A stretch of 64,000 bases of DNA from Sulfurospirillum multivorans DSM 12446 (lineage in GTDB: Bacteria > Campylobacterota > Campylobacteria > Campylobacterales > Sulfurospirillaceae), in assembly GCF_000568815.1 (NCBI RefSeq), contig NZ_CP007201.1, positions 2,613,654 through 2,677,653 of the forward strand, given 5' to 3'. Positions 24,635 to 32,549 of the stretch are shown piece after piece. Position 1 is the first letter of the stretch, and the number at the start of each line of letters is the position of its first letter. The position numbers and the translations under genes were made by a program. The notes beneath the pieces were generated by a model. That model was not told the DNA's origin. It did no database searches and saw only the letters and a list, made by a program, of their open reading frames with translations.

Positions 24635-26734
24635 TTAGCTTTTTTCGATACGAATTTTTTGCATGGAATTGAGTAATAATCCAATCGTCGTTCCATTATG
24701 CAAAAAGGCTGTTTTTACAGGACTGAGTAAGCCCACCGCCGCACCCATTAAGATAAAACTATTGATGCCAACGGTAGCGTTAAAGTTACTCTGAATGCGC
24801 GCCATCGTTTTATTCGCCAAGATTTTGGCTTCCACAACCGCATCGATGTCATCTTTGAGCAAGCTAATATCTGCCGTTGCTTTGGCGATGTCAGCGCCTT
24901 TGTACATGCTAATGCCTACATTGGCGTTCATAAGTGCGGGGGCGTCATTGATGCCATCGCCTATAAACGCGACATGCTTGCCACTCTCTTTGAGCGCTTG
25001 CACGATGTTGGATTTATCGGTCGGTAGCAGTCTTGCATACACCGTGTCAATGCCCAGCTCTTTGGCTAAGGCTTGCGCTTTATCTTCCACGTCACCTGTA
25101 AGCATAACGATCTCTTTTGCCCCTAATTTTCTTAGTTTCAAAAGGGCTTCTTTGGCATTGGCGCGTACACGATCAACCATACCAATGGTGCCTAAAAGCT
25201 TGTTATCATACGCGATATAGAGCAAAATTTTGCCATTTTCCAAACACTTTTCGATCTTAGCTTCGTGTTCGCTAAAAGAGACCTGCTCATCTTCTTCCAA
25301 GAAGTGACGACTTCCGATGATCGCCTCTTTGCCGTTGATCTGTGTGCGAACGCCGTGCGCTACGATAAACTCAACCTCTTCATGGTGCATGTGCACAAAT
25401 CCACGCTCTTTCGCCGCTTTGACGACGGCTTCAGCGACAGGGTGGAAATAGTGCTCTTCGGCACTTGCCGTGAGATTTAAAATCGCATCTTTACTCCACG
25501 CTTTATCGAACGAATAAATCTCGACCACTTCGAGCTCACCGTGCGTCAGCGTGCCCGTTTTATCGAAAATAAACGTATCGACATGCGAAAGCGCTTCGAG
25601 TGCTTTTGCCCCTTTGATGAGGATGCCATGATGCCCTGCAATGGAGAGCGAATTTTTAAACGCAACGGGTGTGGCGAGTTTGAGCGCACACGAGTAGTCT
25701 GCTTGCAAAACTGCCGCAACACTTGCCATATCACGACGTATCAGATACGAAAGTCCTGCCATTCCTAAGGTAATGGGAACGAGTTTATCGGCTAAGTGCG
25801 TGGCTTTAAGACCAATGGCTGACTTTTCATCGAGGGAGCTTTTGATGTAGTGTCTGATGCGTTGCGTTGCCGTGTCATCGCCTACTTGCTCCGCCCAGAT
25901 GCGAATACGCCCTGCTTCGACAATGGTACCTGAGATAACCCGTCCACCGCGCTCTTTTTTCACAGGCTCTGCTTCGCCCGTCATCGAAACTTGATTGATC
26001 GACGCGGTTCCATCGATGATATGCCCATCAATCGGAATCGTATCTCCAGCACCTACAATGACGATGTCGCCGACTTTAACCTCAGAGGTACTGATACGTT
26101 TTTCCGTGCATTTCCCGTTCTCTTCAACTTCGACCCACGCCTCGTCCACATTAGGTTTGGCGAGTTCTTTGATGAGATCATCGCTTTTGTGTACCGTGGT
26201 CTCTTCGATGTATTCACCGATTTCAAGCATCAGATTCGTACTATTGGCCGCGGCGTAATCACGACGGGCTAAAGAGACACCGACCGCCATCGCTTCGAGG
26301 ACTTTAGAGGTTAACCCTTCGCTAAAAAGCTCAATCATTCCCTCTTTTAAAAGGGGTAAACTTGCAAGGGTACTCACGGCTAACTTAATCTTGGGCTGAG
26401 GAATGAATGGCTGAAAGGCTAGTGCCATACTTGAGCGCACAATGCCTTTGAGGCTTGGACCCTCGTCGTGGTCATTAAAACACGCGTTTATCGAGGCATC
26501 ACAGATTTGATATTTTGAAATATCAATCGTTTGAAGGTGTGCTAAAAGCGCTTCGGCGTTCAGGTTTTCACCCTCAAAAACAACCGAGCCAATTTTAGAA
26601 TTGATACGAACCTCACGCACACCCGCGATGACCTTCAAATCCGTGGTAAGACTATGCGTATTGATCTGCTTAAGCGCAGGAGTTACATAACGCAGTCGCT
26701 GGGACGTTTGGTGAATCAGGCGTGTTTTGTGCAT
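24635..26734 (-). CDS. fezB: P1B-6-type ATPase, ferrosome FezB-like
   Basis: 699-residue metal-transporting P-type ATPase. A degenerate HMA-like N-terminus (about 1-80) is followed by the actuator with SMTGEAEP near 250, the membrane motif SCALKLATP near 348-356, the phosphorylation site DKTGTLTHG at 391, and GDGINDAPAL near 600. The replacement of the usual CPC by SCA places it in the group I know as P1B-6, the transporter that fills ferrosomes (FezB in Desulfovibrio, Shewanella and Rhodopseudomonas). It closes an operon of small membrane, ferritin-like and HMA-like genes, 4 bp after the previous one. The ATPase call is secure; the ferrosome role is inferred from family and context. Confidence 0.8.
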   Translation of the reverse strand: MHKTRLIHQTSQRLRYVTPALKQINTHSLTTDLKVIAGVREVRINSKIGSVVFEGENLNAEALLAHLQTIDISKYQICDASINACFNDHDEGPSLKGIVRSSMALAFQPFIPQPKIKLAVSTLASLPLLKEGMIELFSEGLTSKVLEAMAVGVSLARRDYAAANSTNLMLEIGEYIEETTVHKSDDLIKELAKPNVDEAWVEVEENGKCTEKRISTSEVKVGDIVIVGAGDTIPIDGHIIDGTASINQVSMTGEAEPVKKERGGRVISGTIVEAGRIRIWAEQVGDDTATQRIRHYIKSSLDEKSAIGLKATHLADKLVPITLGMAGLSYLIRRDMASVAAVLQADYSCALKLATPVAFKNSLSIAGHHGILIKGAKALEALSHVDTFIFDKTGTLTHGELEVVEIYSFDKAWSKDAILNLTASAEEHYFHPVAEAVVKAAKERGFVHMHHEEVEFIVAHGVRTQINGKEAIIGSRHFLEEDEQVSFSEHEAKIEKCLENGKILLYIAYDNKLLGTIGMVDRVRANAKEALLKLRKLGAKEIVMLTGDVEDKAQALAKELGIDTVYARLLPTDKSNIVQALKESGKHVAFIGDGINDAPALMNANVGISMYKGADIAKATADISLLKDDIDAVVEAKILANKTMARIQSNFNATVGINSFILMGAAVGLLSPVKTAFLHNGTTIGLLLNSMQKIRIEKS

Positions 26735-26738
26735 AAAG

Positions 26739-27041
26739 TTACGCTTCTTTAGCCGCTAACTCAGCTTTAGCATCTTCAAAACGCTCTTTCATCTCTTCGA
26801 TGCCTGCTTGGAACATTTCAGTGCCTTTGGCAATCGTTTTGAAAAGATTTTTTTGCGCTTTTTCATTGGTCAATACATACGCACCTACTGCTCCAATCAG
26901 TGCGCCGATCACGAACTGTTTGGTGTTAAAGGCGCCAAAAAAATGCTCAGGATTGCTCAACATTCCGCCATCATTTTTAGCTTCGTTGGCGGCTTCGCTT
27001 CCGATGTAAGGGTTTTTGTCCAGTGAATTTAATAGCTCCAT
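26739..27041 (-). CDS. Small membrane protein with glycine-zipper helix, ferrosome-like cluster
   Basis: 100 residues. One membrane helix at about 43-57, FVIGALIGAVGAYVL, rich in small residues, then an amphipathic helical tail (KNLFKTIAKGTEMFQAG, then acidic/basic repeats to 100). The true start is the ATG at 27041, which shares its A with the TAA of the upstream gene (TAATG), so translation is coupled; the longer frame to 27095 lies inside that gene. The helix nearly repeats the C-terminal helix of the ferritin-like protein two genes upstream. Probably a membrane component of the organelle; function unproven. Confidence 0.75.
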   Translation of the reverse strand: MELLNSLDKNPYIGSEAANEAKNDGGMLSNPEHFFGAFNTKQFVIGALIGAVGAYVLTNEKAQKNLFKTIAKGTEMFQAGIEEMKERFEDAKAELAAKEA

Positions 27042-27400
27042 TAGTTCGCTTCCTCTTCTGTAATTAGTGCATCCATGATGTGTGTGCATGCACATGATTT
27101 GCTGTAAAGTTTTTCAACACCGTAAATACCTGCAACGCCGACCGATAAAGCGCCTAAAAGCCCTACCCAGCTGCTTCTTCCAAGCGCATTGGCAGCTGCA
27201 ATCGCACTGCCTGTAGCGATGCCACCTTGAACGGTGAGTTTGAGGCTCTGTTTAATCGCATCTTCTTTGCTCAGCTCTGCTTGTTTATATTTGCTGTACG
27301 AAAGGGCGGTTGCAACCATACCAGCCGCCAACGCACCACTAATGACATGCCCACTAACACTACGAGGCGTTCCTGTATTAATCGCGATTTTAGGCGTCAT
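27041..27400 (-). CDS. Three-helix membrane protein, ferrosome-like cluster
   Basis: 119 residues with three hydrophobic segments at about 15-34 (VSGHVISGALAAGMVATALS), 56-74 (VQGGIATGSAIAAANALG) and 79-98 (VGLLGALSVGVAGIYGVEKL), all rich in Gly/Ala, then a CACTH motif (103-107) near the C-terminus that could bind metal. Start ATG overlaps the previous stop by 4 bp. It reminds me of small magnetosome and ferrosome membrane proteins, but I cannot assign it to a named family. Confidence 0.7.
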   Translation of the reverse strand: MTPKIAINTGTPRSVSGHVISGALAAGMVATALSYSKYKQAELSKEDAIKQSLKLTVQGGIATGSAIAAANALGRSSWVGLLGALSVGVAGIYGVEKLYSKSCACTHIMDALITEEEAN

Positions 27401-27630
27401 TTTGCCTCCTCTTTTGTCGTTACATGTAAAGCTTTTTTAGACTTGATACACTCAATGGTTCCATCCACACTTTTCTTCACTTCTTCAGCGACCTCTTTAG
27501 CTTTACAGACACCTTGCTCGATGCCCTCTTTAAGCTCTTTTTTCTTACTAAATGCGATAACGGCTGCGGCACCTGCAAGGGCACCTACGATAAATGGCAA
27601 CATTGTTTTCTCCTTAAATTGATCTTTCAA
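27397..27630 (-). CDS. Small membrane protein with basic linker, ferrosome-like cluster
   Basis: 77 residues: one N-terminal helix at about 11-27 (LPFIVGALAGAAAVIAFS), a Lys cluster (SKKKELKEG) and an amphipathic helix with two Cys (C42 and C61). It matches the glycine-zipper style of two neighbours. Ends 4 bp inside the next gene; starts 3 bp after the ferritin-like gene. An internal TTACATGTAA encodes LHV near its C-terminus. No family recognised. Confidence 0.7.
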   Translation of the reverse strand: MKDQFKEKTMLPFIVGALAGAAAVIAFSKKKELKEGIEQGVCKAKEVAEEVKKSVDGTIECIKSKKALHVTTKEEAK

Positions 27631-27633
27631 AGC

Positions 27634-28314
27634 TTAGGCTTCTGGTTTTTCATCTTCTGTCGTGGTCTCTTCATCAGGGGCGATGATGCCGCCGAGTACA
27701 CTTGCTCCCACAGCGCCGATGAGGGCTCCTGCGATAAACGAAAAATTGGTGCTTAAGAGCTTAGTGATCTCCTCTTGGTTGATCTCACCTTTGGCAATTT
27801 TTTGTGCCATTTGGCTGAGTTCGCCCCATTGTCCCATCATGCCTTCAAGTGCCGCCATCGACTCTGGTGCAGCAGTGGAGGAAGCATAGGATGTCACGGC
27901 GTTTCGAAACGCGGGTAAATGGTTATTGTATGAAGCGGCTTGAAGCCTGTAAAAAACATCTTGAACCTCTGGATATTCGTTTACATGTAAAAGAAGTTCA
28001 TCGTAAAGCTGGATATTTTGAATCTCTGCGGCGACACCTAGTTCATAACATTCACGAAGGGTGCTAGGAAGCGTAATCCTCTCTGGCACAGTAGTCGTAA
28101 GTGCGATGTTATGCGCCGATGCAACGGCTAAAAGGGCTTTTTGGTGGGTCTGTTCGGCTTGAATGATATTGACAAAAGGTGTAACAGCGCCAAATTTTTC
28201 AATGACCGCACTGTACGTCTCATACGCTTTGACTTCATCATCAAACGCGCGTTGTAGCGCCTCTTCTAGCGCTTTGTTTTCGTGCACGGGTGGGGTTACT
28301 TTCATATCAGACAA
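27634..28314 (-). CDS. Ferritin-like protein with a C-terminal membrane helix
   Basis: 226 residues. Residues 15-140 form a four-helix ferritin-like bundle: AFDDEVKAYETYSAVIEKFG gives an E..E helix, QAEQTHQKALLAVA gives ExxxH, and AAEIQNIQLYDELL and the following ASYNNHLPAFRNAV give the second pair of metal-binding helices. This is the pattern of the DUF2202/rubrerythrin-like group. A hydrophobic segment at about 193-207 (FIAGALIGAVGASVL) adds a membrane anchor unusual for soluble ferritins. An acidic tail follows. In the cluster it could oxidise or store iron at a membrane. Overlaps the HMA-like gene by 8 bp. Confidence 0.75.
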   Translation of the reverse strand: MSDMKVTPPVHENKALEEALQRAFDDEVKAYETYSAVIEKFGAVTPFVNIIQAEQTHQKALLAVASAHNIALTTTVPERITLPSTLRECYELGVAAEIQNIQLYDELLLHVNEYPEVQDVFYRLQAASYNNHLPAFRNAVTSYASSTAAPESMAALEGMMGQWGELSQMAQKIAKGEINQEEITKLLSTNFSFIAGALIGAVGASVLGGIIAPDEETTTEDEKPEA

Positions 28315-28624
28315 TCTCCTTTGCGAGTTGGTCTATGATCGTTATAATTTCATCGAGCTTTTCGCCTTTGACTAAATTTTCCCACAAATGATCGGGAAAA
28401 ATAGCGGAGTCATACTCGATCGTTAAAGAGCCAATCATTTTGTTAATCTTAATCGATTTGATGCCATTAATGCGAGCAGGCAATGCTTCGATGTCTTCAA
28501 TACCGACGTGATGCTTATGCTCTTTAATCTTAGGACTCACGCGCAAACGAATACGCCCTTTGATGTGATGAACAATGGAAAAATAGCTTCCAAGTTCAAC
28601 AAGTTTTTCTGCTGTAACGTTCAT
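28307..28624 (-). CDS. HMA-like small protein, first gene of the ferrosome-like operon
   Basis: 105 residues, cytosolic. The pattern VHHIKGRIRLRVSPKI then INGIKSIKINKMIGSLTIEYD is the strand-helix layout of HMA_2-type domains, but with no CxxC metal site. Its GRxR-like motif recurs at the N-termini of both P-type ATPases of the cluster (HVQGRVRIKS and HQTSQRLRYV). It may therefore interact with the same partner or membrane as those termini. A putative promoter lies at 28634-28677. Members of this kind accompany fez-type ATPases in other bacteria, as far as I recall. Confidence 0.7.
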   Translation of the reverse strand: MNVTAEKLVELGSYFSIVHHIKGRIRLRVSPKIKEHKHHVGIEDIEALPARINGIKSIKINKMIGSLTIEYDSAIFPDHLWENLVKGEKLDEIITIIDQLAKEIV

Positions 28625-28633
28625 AACTTTCCT

Positions 28634-28677
28634 TTGATAATTACATTGTAAGGTGGGAAGAATAAATATTAGCTTAA
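28634..28677 (-). promoter_or_regulatory. Possible promoter and weak Fur half-site of the ferrosome-like operon
   Basis: On the minus strand TTAAGC (28677-28672) resembles the -35 area (TTTAAGT-like in Campylobacterota) and TACAAT (28649-28644) the -10, spaced 22 bp. The plus-strand text TGATA-ATTAC-ATTGT (28634-28648) matches only one arm of the operator pattern. AAAGG is 5-6 nt before the start codon. Weak evidence. Confidence 0.35.
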
Positions 28678-28683
28678 TATTTT

Positions 28684-30858
28684 TTAAGAATTATTATCAA
28701 TGCCCCAAGCTATGCGGGAAGAGTTTGCCATGATGCCAACGGTATGGGCGATGTGCATCGCTCCTGCCATCACAGGAGAGAGTGCTCCAAAGGCGGCAAA
28801 TGCAACAGAGGCTAGGTTGGTGGAAGTGCCGATCCAGTAGTTTTGAGCGATTACATGTAAGCTTTGAGAGGAGAGGTCATAGAGCTTGAGAATATCACGA
28901 GGGTTACTGTTTGTAATCGCGATATTGGAGACTTCAATGGCGGCTTCACTGCCACCGCTCGCAAAAGAGATCGCGACATCAGACACACTCATCGCAATCG
29001 TATCGTTAATGCCATCGCCCACCATCACAACGCGGCGGTATTTGGCTTTGAGCGCTTTGATGACGTCCGCTTTTTCTTCGGGCATCACGTTGGCGTAGAT
29101 CTCATCAAAACCGTATTTTTCACCAAAAGCATGCGCGACTTTTACTTCATCGCCCGTAAGCAGTACCAGATGTTTAACCCCTCGTGCTTTAAGCCCTTCA
29201 AGCATCGCTTGCGTGCCCTCGCGCACCTCGTGTTCAAACGCCATACAGCCTAAGACGTTTGTGCCCACACTCACGTAAACAACCGTTTGCCCCAGTTCCA
29301 AATGGCGTTGTGCAACACGGTGCAATGCGGTCACATTAACGCTATTTTGAGTGAGTAATTTGGCATTTCCAACCAAGATCACTGTGCCTTGATGCACCAG
29401 TTTTACCCCTAGTCCAGGAAGGATTTCACTTGGCTCTTCATCGTTACATGTAATGCCCAAATGCTTCGCTTCTTTGAGGATGGCTTCTGCGATAGGATGG
29501 TGATTGCGCTGTTCTGCGCGTGCTGCGTAAGTGATAAGTTCTTCCAAACTCACCCCTTTGTGTAGATGCGTCTCAACAAGGCGAGGTTGACCGGTGGTGA
29601 GTGTGCCTGTTTTATCAAAACAGAACGCTTCACTTTGCGCGACCAGCTCCAAACTCTCGCCCCCTTTGATGAGAATACCCTGCTTCGCACCTCTGGCAAT
29701 CCCCGCACTAATCGCCGTACTCGCCGCCAAAATCGTTGCGCACGGGCAGGACATGACGATCATCACCGAAAAGGCTCGCAGCCATGAACCTGTCACCAAG
29801 AAGGTAGCACCCGTTAAGAACGTTCCTAATTTAAGCAGTTTTGCCGCCAAACGATCGGCGGAGAGTTCACTCGGTGATTTGAGGGCTAAAGAGGCTTCGA
29901 CTTTGGCGATGACACGGGAGAGATAGGTATTTTCCCCAATGGCACTCACCCGAATGTAGATGCGTCCACGATGCAACAGCGTATTGGCATACACCACATC
30001 GCCTTTTTCTTTAAAAGCAGGCTCACTGCGCCCATTGATGGAAGCTTCGTCGATCTCGGCTTTGCCGTCGATGATTTCGCCATCAACGGGAATTTTCTCA
30101 CCACTTCTAGAAACCACAATATCGCCCTCTTTGATGCTCTCTAAATCCACTTCCAATTCGACATCATCGACTAAAACATACGCTTTTTTCATCTCCAAAG
30201 CGATCAAATTGTGAATCTGTCGTTTGGATTTTTCGGCGGTGTACTCTTCTAAAAGCATGCCGCCACGTAAAATATAGATGATCTCAAATGCTGCCATCAC
30301 TTCGCCCCCAAAGATCGCAGCGATGAGTGAAAATGCCATAAACGATTGAAGCGTAAAACGTTTGGCTTTAACATCGCTGTAAGCTTCTTGAAGCAGTGGA
30401 ATCGCCGCAAATAAAGCAACGGCGGCAGTTAGAGAAAAAGGGCTAGCCACTACGACGATGCCCAAAAGCGTCTCTTTGATAAACAGGTACAGCGCGTAGC
30501 CTGAGAGCACGCCAAAAGTGATGAGTTTGTGTCTCCACGTCTGAGGATGTTTCGCGGCGACTTCACAACGCGAACAGCTGGTACAGGAAGGACAATAGCT
30601 CTCTTCTAACACTGTAACCGTCGTTGATGGGGGTAATTTTAAATTGAAGTGATTGGAAATCAGCGCTAAAAGAGCTTCGAGGCTTGTTTGGGTGTGATCA
30701 TAGACTAAAATCAGTGAACGAGCAAGAGCATTGTGTCGAAATTCTTGAACGAAGGGCTGAAGCAAGGTGAAGAGTTGCGCTTCGTTTGCTGAGCTAAAGT
30801 ACTCTGATTTGATTCTAACGCGACCTTGAACGTGGCTTTTAATGGCTATTTTGAGCAT
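28684..30858 (-). CDS. P1B-type metal ATPase (CPC type) with N-terminal Cys cluster
   Basis: 724 residues from the ATG at 30858; a longer frame to 31008 only reads into the Fur-family gene. An HMA-like N-terminus (MLKIAIKSHVQGRVRIKS) is followed by CPSCTSCSRC at 89-98, giving four closely spaced Cys. The catalytic part is complete: SCPCATILAAS in the membrane, DKTGTLTTGQ, and GDGINDTIAM. The CPC motif points to export of Cu(I), Ag, or Zn/Cd-type ions, though a role with iron in this context is open. It overlaps the Fur-family gene by 20 bp, so both are coupled. Similar in size and layout to the SCA-type ATPase of the same cluster, giving two pumps in one cluster. Confidence 0.88.
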   Translation of the reverse strand: MLKIAIKSHVQGRVRIKSEYFSSANEAQLFTLLQPFVQEFRHNALARSLILVYDHTQTSLEALLALISNHFNLKLPPSTTVTVLEESYCPSCTSCSRCEVAAKHPQTWRHKLITFGVLSGYALYLFIKETLLGIVVVASPFSLTAAVALFAAIPLLQEAYSDVKAKRFTLQSFMAFSLIAAIFGGEVMAAFEIIYILRGGMLLEEYTAEKSKRQIHNLIALEMKKAYVLVDDVELEVDLESIKEGDIVVSRSGEKIPVDGEIIDGKAEIDEASINGRSEPAFKEKGDVVYANTLLHRGRIYIRVSAIGENTYLSRVIAKVEASLALKSPSELSADRLAAKLLKLGTFLTGATFLVTGSWLRAFSVMIVMSCPCATILAASTAISAGIARGAKQGILIKGGESLELVAQSEAFCFDKTGTLTTGQPRLVETHLHKGVSLEELITYAARAEQRNHHPIAEAILKEAKHLGITCNDEEPSEILPGLGVKLVHQGTVILVGNAKLLTQNSVNVTALHRVAQRHLELGQTVVYVSVGTNVLGCMAFEHEVREGTQAMLEGLKARGVKHLVLLTGDEVKVAHAFGEKYGFDEIYANVMPEEKADVIKALKAKYRRVVMVGDGINDTIAMSVSDVAISFASGGSEAAIEVSNIAITNSNPRDILKLYDLSSQSLHVIAQNYWIGTSTNLASVAFAAFGALSPVMAGAMHIAHTVGIMANSSRIAWGIDNNS

Positions 30859-31333
30859 TGTGGCACCTTTCGCATACACCATACAATGTGAGCGTATGAT
30901 GGGTTCCTGTAAATTTATGGGAGGCGAGTATTTCGTCTTGTTCCGCTTCGATAGCCGTGTCGCAAAAACGGATGATGGCACCACAGGTGAGGCAGACCAA
31001 GTGGTCATGATGCACGGCGCGTTTTAGTTTGTATTTTTTCATCTTTGAAGGGTAGCTCAGCACCGTACTGACCATATCAAGGCTCTCAAAAAACGCCAGA
31101 ATTTTATAAATGGTGGCAAGCGAAATCCGCATGCACTGCTTCGTGTAAAGCAGCTGATGGATCTGTTCAGCACTCATGTAAACATCGCACTCATAGAGTG
31201 CTCGAAGCAGAAGCTCACGTTTTGCCGAATGGCGAATCCCTGCTTTGGCAGTCAGTTTTAAAAAATGGGTGTAAAAGTGTTCAAACGAAGAAGAGCAAAA
31301 ATTCTCTTGCTCTTCTAAAAGGTTCGCTGACAA
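30839..31333 (-). CDS. Fur-family metalloregulator
   Basis: 164-residue repressor. The winged-helix domain shows AGIRHSAKRELLLRALYE, the recognition region ISLATIYKILAFFESLDMV, and the dimerisation domain HHDHLVCLTCGAIIRF with a CxxC, then CERCHNAQ as the second CxxC. This is the Zn-binding layout of Fur/PerR/Zur. Which metal or redox signal it senses cannot be told here. Start codon is TTG at 31333 with AAGGA overlapping the porin stop. It is the likely local controller of the two ATPases and the ferrosome-like operon. Confidence 0.88.
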   Translation of the reverse strand: MSANLLEEQENFCSSSFEHFYTHFLKLTAKAGIRHSAKRELLLRALYECDVYMSAEQIHQLLYTKQCMRISLATIYKILAFFESLDMVSTVLSYPSKMKKYKLKRAVHHDHLVCLTCGAIIRFCDTAIEAEQDEILASHKFTGTHHTLTLYGVCERCHNAQNSH

Positions 31334-31342
31334 CCGCTTTCC

Positions 31343-32464
31343 TTAAAAAGTATAAGCGATGTGCGCTTTAAAAGCATCGTAACTTTGAGCGTTATCATCG
31401 TTGTCAATGTTCACGTAGATCAAAGAGGCTTCAAGGTTTTTAACGATCTCATAACCAACGCTTACATCAAGCTCTTTTTCTTTGAATTTTAAACCTGCGT
31501 CTTCATACTTGGTTTGACCATACAGTGCAGAGAGTTTGACCCCTTCAAGTTCGTATTCGGCGCGAACATACGGTGTTTTTGCATCGGTTGCAAAGACATA
31601 ATTTCCCTCTTCAAACGGAGATTGATCGCCAAATGACTCAATGCCACCTGTTCCGTCTTTATCGGTTTTCATGTAACCAAGACCGAGGTTGAATCCTGCA
31701 ACTTCCACACCTTGTTCCAACTGCATAAAAGAGCCATCTTTGACATCGACCACATCGCTACTTACACTCACATAATGCGCCATCGTTGTGGTTTTGACCT
31801 CTTCACTTGGCTCTAGGCTCAGTGTTGCTTTCAAACCATACGCGCTTAAAAGGTCACTCCCGTAATAAAGATACGGATTAAGCTCCAAAGCCTCGATCGG
31901 TGTGTATTTGGCTTCGAGCATGTAGATGCCATCATTGCCGTTCATTTTGGTAAAAGATTCCGAAATTTCATCGATGTCAATGACCGCTTGTCTGCGTGCC
32001 CATGCCATGCTGAGCACTAAGTTTTCCACCGCAGTGATTTCAGCGCTGACACCATCGACGTAATCCGTTAACCAGTTAAAGTCCACCGCTTGGCGACCCA
32101 GAACAAGCGCACCTAAACCTTCGTGCTCCACTTTGATGTACGCTTCAGAAAGTGCGCTGCGATCAGCGATGGCATTTTTGAAATCGTCATCGTTTTTCTC
32201 GCTGGTTTTCACACTGCCCCAACCCGAAACACCTAGGCTTACACCATTATAAGGTGCGGTAACAAAACCCACATTCAAATAGCCATTGGAAAAACCATCA
32301 TCGACGCTGCCGCCTTTACGATCGTTATTAACGCCAAACCAGCCCACGGTTCCTGTAAGTTCACCTTGTGTGAAAACCTCTTCTAAAGTGGTTGCTTCTG
32401 CAGCAAAACCCAGTGAACTCCCCAAAACAACCGCCGCGACAATACGTGAAAAATGTATTTTCAT
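31343..32464 (-). CDS. Outer-membrane porin, Campylobacterota major porin/OprD-like
   Basis: 373 residues with a signal peptide (MKIHFSRIVAAVVLGSSLGF, cleaved near AAEA) and regular alternating beta strands ending in AYTF, the C-terminal aromatic signal for BAM-dependent insertion. LVLGRQAVDFNWLTDYVDGV is the typical conserved block of this porin group. Two Fur-type operators lie upstream. Only 9 bp separates it from the Fur-family gene, so porin, regulator and both pumps may share a message. A role in admitting iron or a chelate is possible. Confidence 0.85.
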   Translation of the reverse strand: MKIHFSRIVAAVVLGSSLGFAAEATTLEEVFTQGELTGTVGWFGVNNDRKGGSVDDGFSNGYLNVGFVTAPYNGVSLGVSGWGSVKTSEKNDDDFKNAIADRSALSEAYIKVEHEGLGALVLGRQAVDFNWLTDYVDGVSAEITAVENLVLSMAWARRQAVIDIDEISESFTKMNGNDGIYMLEAKYTPIEALELNPYLYYGSDLLSAYGLKATLSLEPSEEVKTTTMAHYVSVSSDVVDVKDGSFMQLEQGVEVAGFNLGLGYMKTDKDGTGGIESFGDQSPFEEGNYVFATDAKTPYVRAEYELEGVKLSALYGQTKYEDAGLKFKEKELDVSVGYEIVKNLEASLIYVNIDNDDNAQSYDAFKAHIAYTF

Positions 32465-32480
32465 CCATGCTCCTTTATGA

Positions 32481-32495
32481 TGATAACTATTATCG
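32481..32495 (-). promoter_or_regulatory. Fur-type operator 1 upstream of the porin
   Basis: TGATA-ACTAT-TATCG (one mismatch from TGATA-N5-TATCA), 17 nt upstream of the porin start. The minus-strand GATAAT inside it could be the -10, with TTAAGC at 32512-32517 as a -35-like element 17 nt away. Confidence 0.65.
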
Positions 32496-32529
32496 AATCA
32501 TAGCGAAAGGAGCTTAATATTTTATAACA

Positions 32530-32544
32530 TGATACTTATTATCA
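32530..32544 (-). promoter_or_regulatory. Fur-type operator 2 upstream of the porin
   Basis: TGATA-CTTAT-TATCA, a perfect match to the pattern, 35 bp beyond operator 1 and just before the stop of the next gene upstream. Two operators in tandem suggest strong iron repression. Confidence 0.7.
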
Positions 32545-32549
32545 AATAT

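Noticed and set aside
27041-27095. Earlier start of the 100-residue glycine-zipper protein
   Set aside because: The extension reads antisense-free but lies wholly within the preceding gene and has unlikely His/Cys-rich residues; the TAATG-coupled start at 27041 is preferred.
28687-28705. TAAGA-ATTAT-TATCA resembling a Fur-type operator
   Set aside because: It overlaps the last codons of the CPC-type ATPase gene and has two mismatches in the first arm; it is also farther from the HMA-like start than the weaker site at 28634. Kept out of the operator set.
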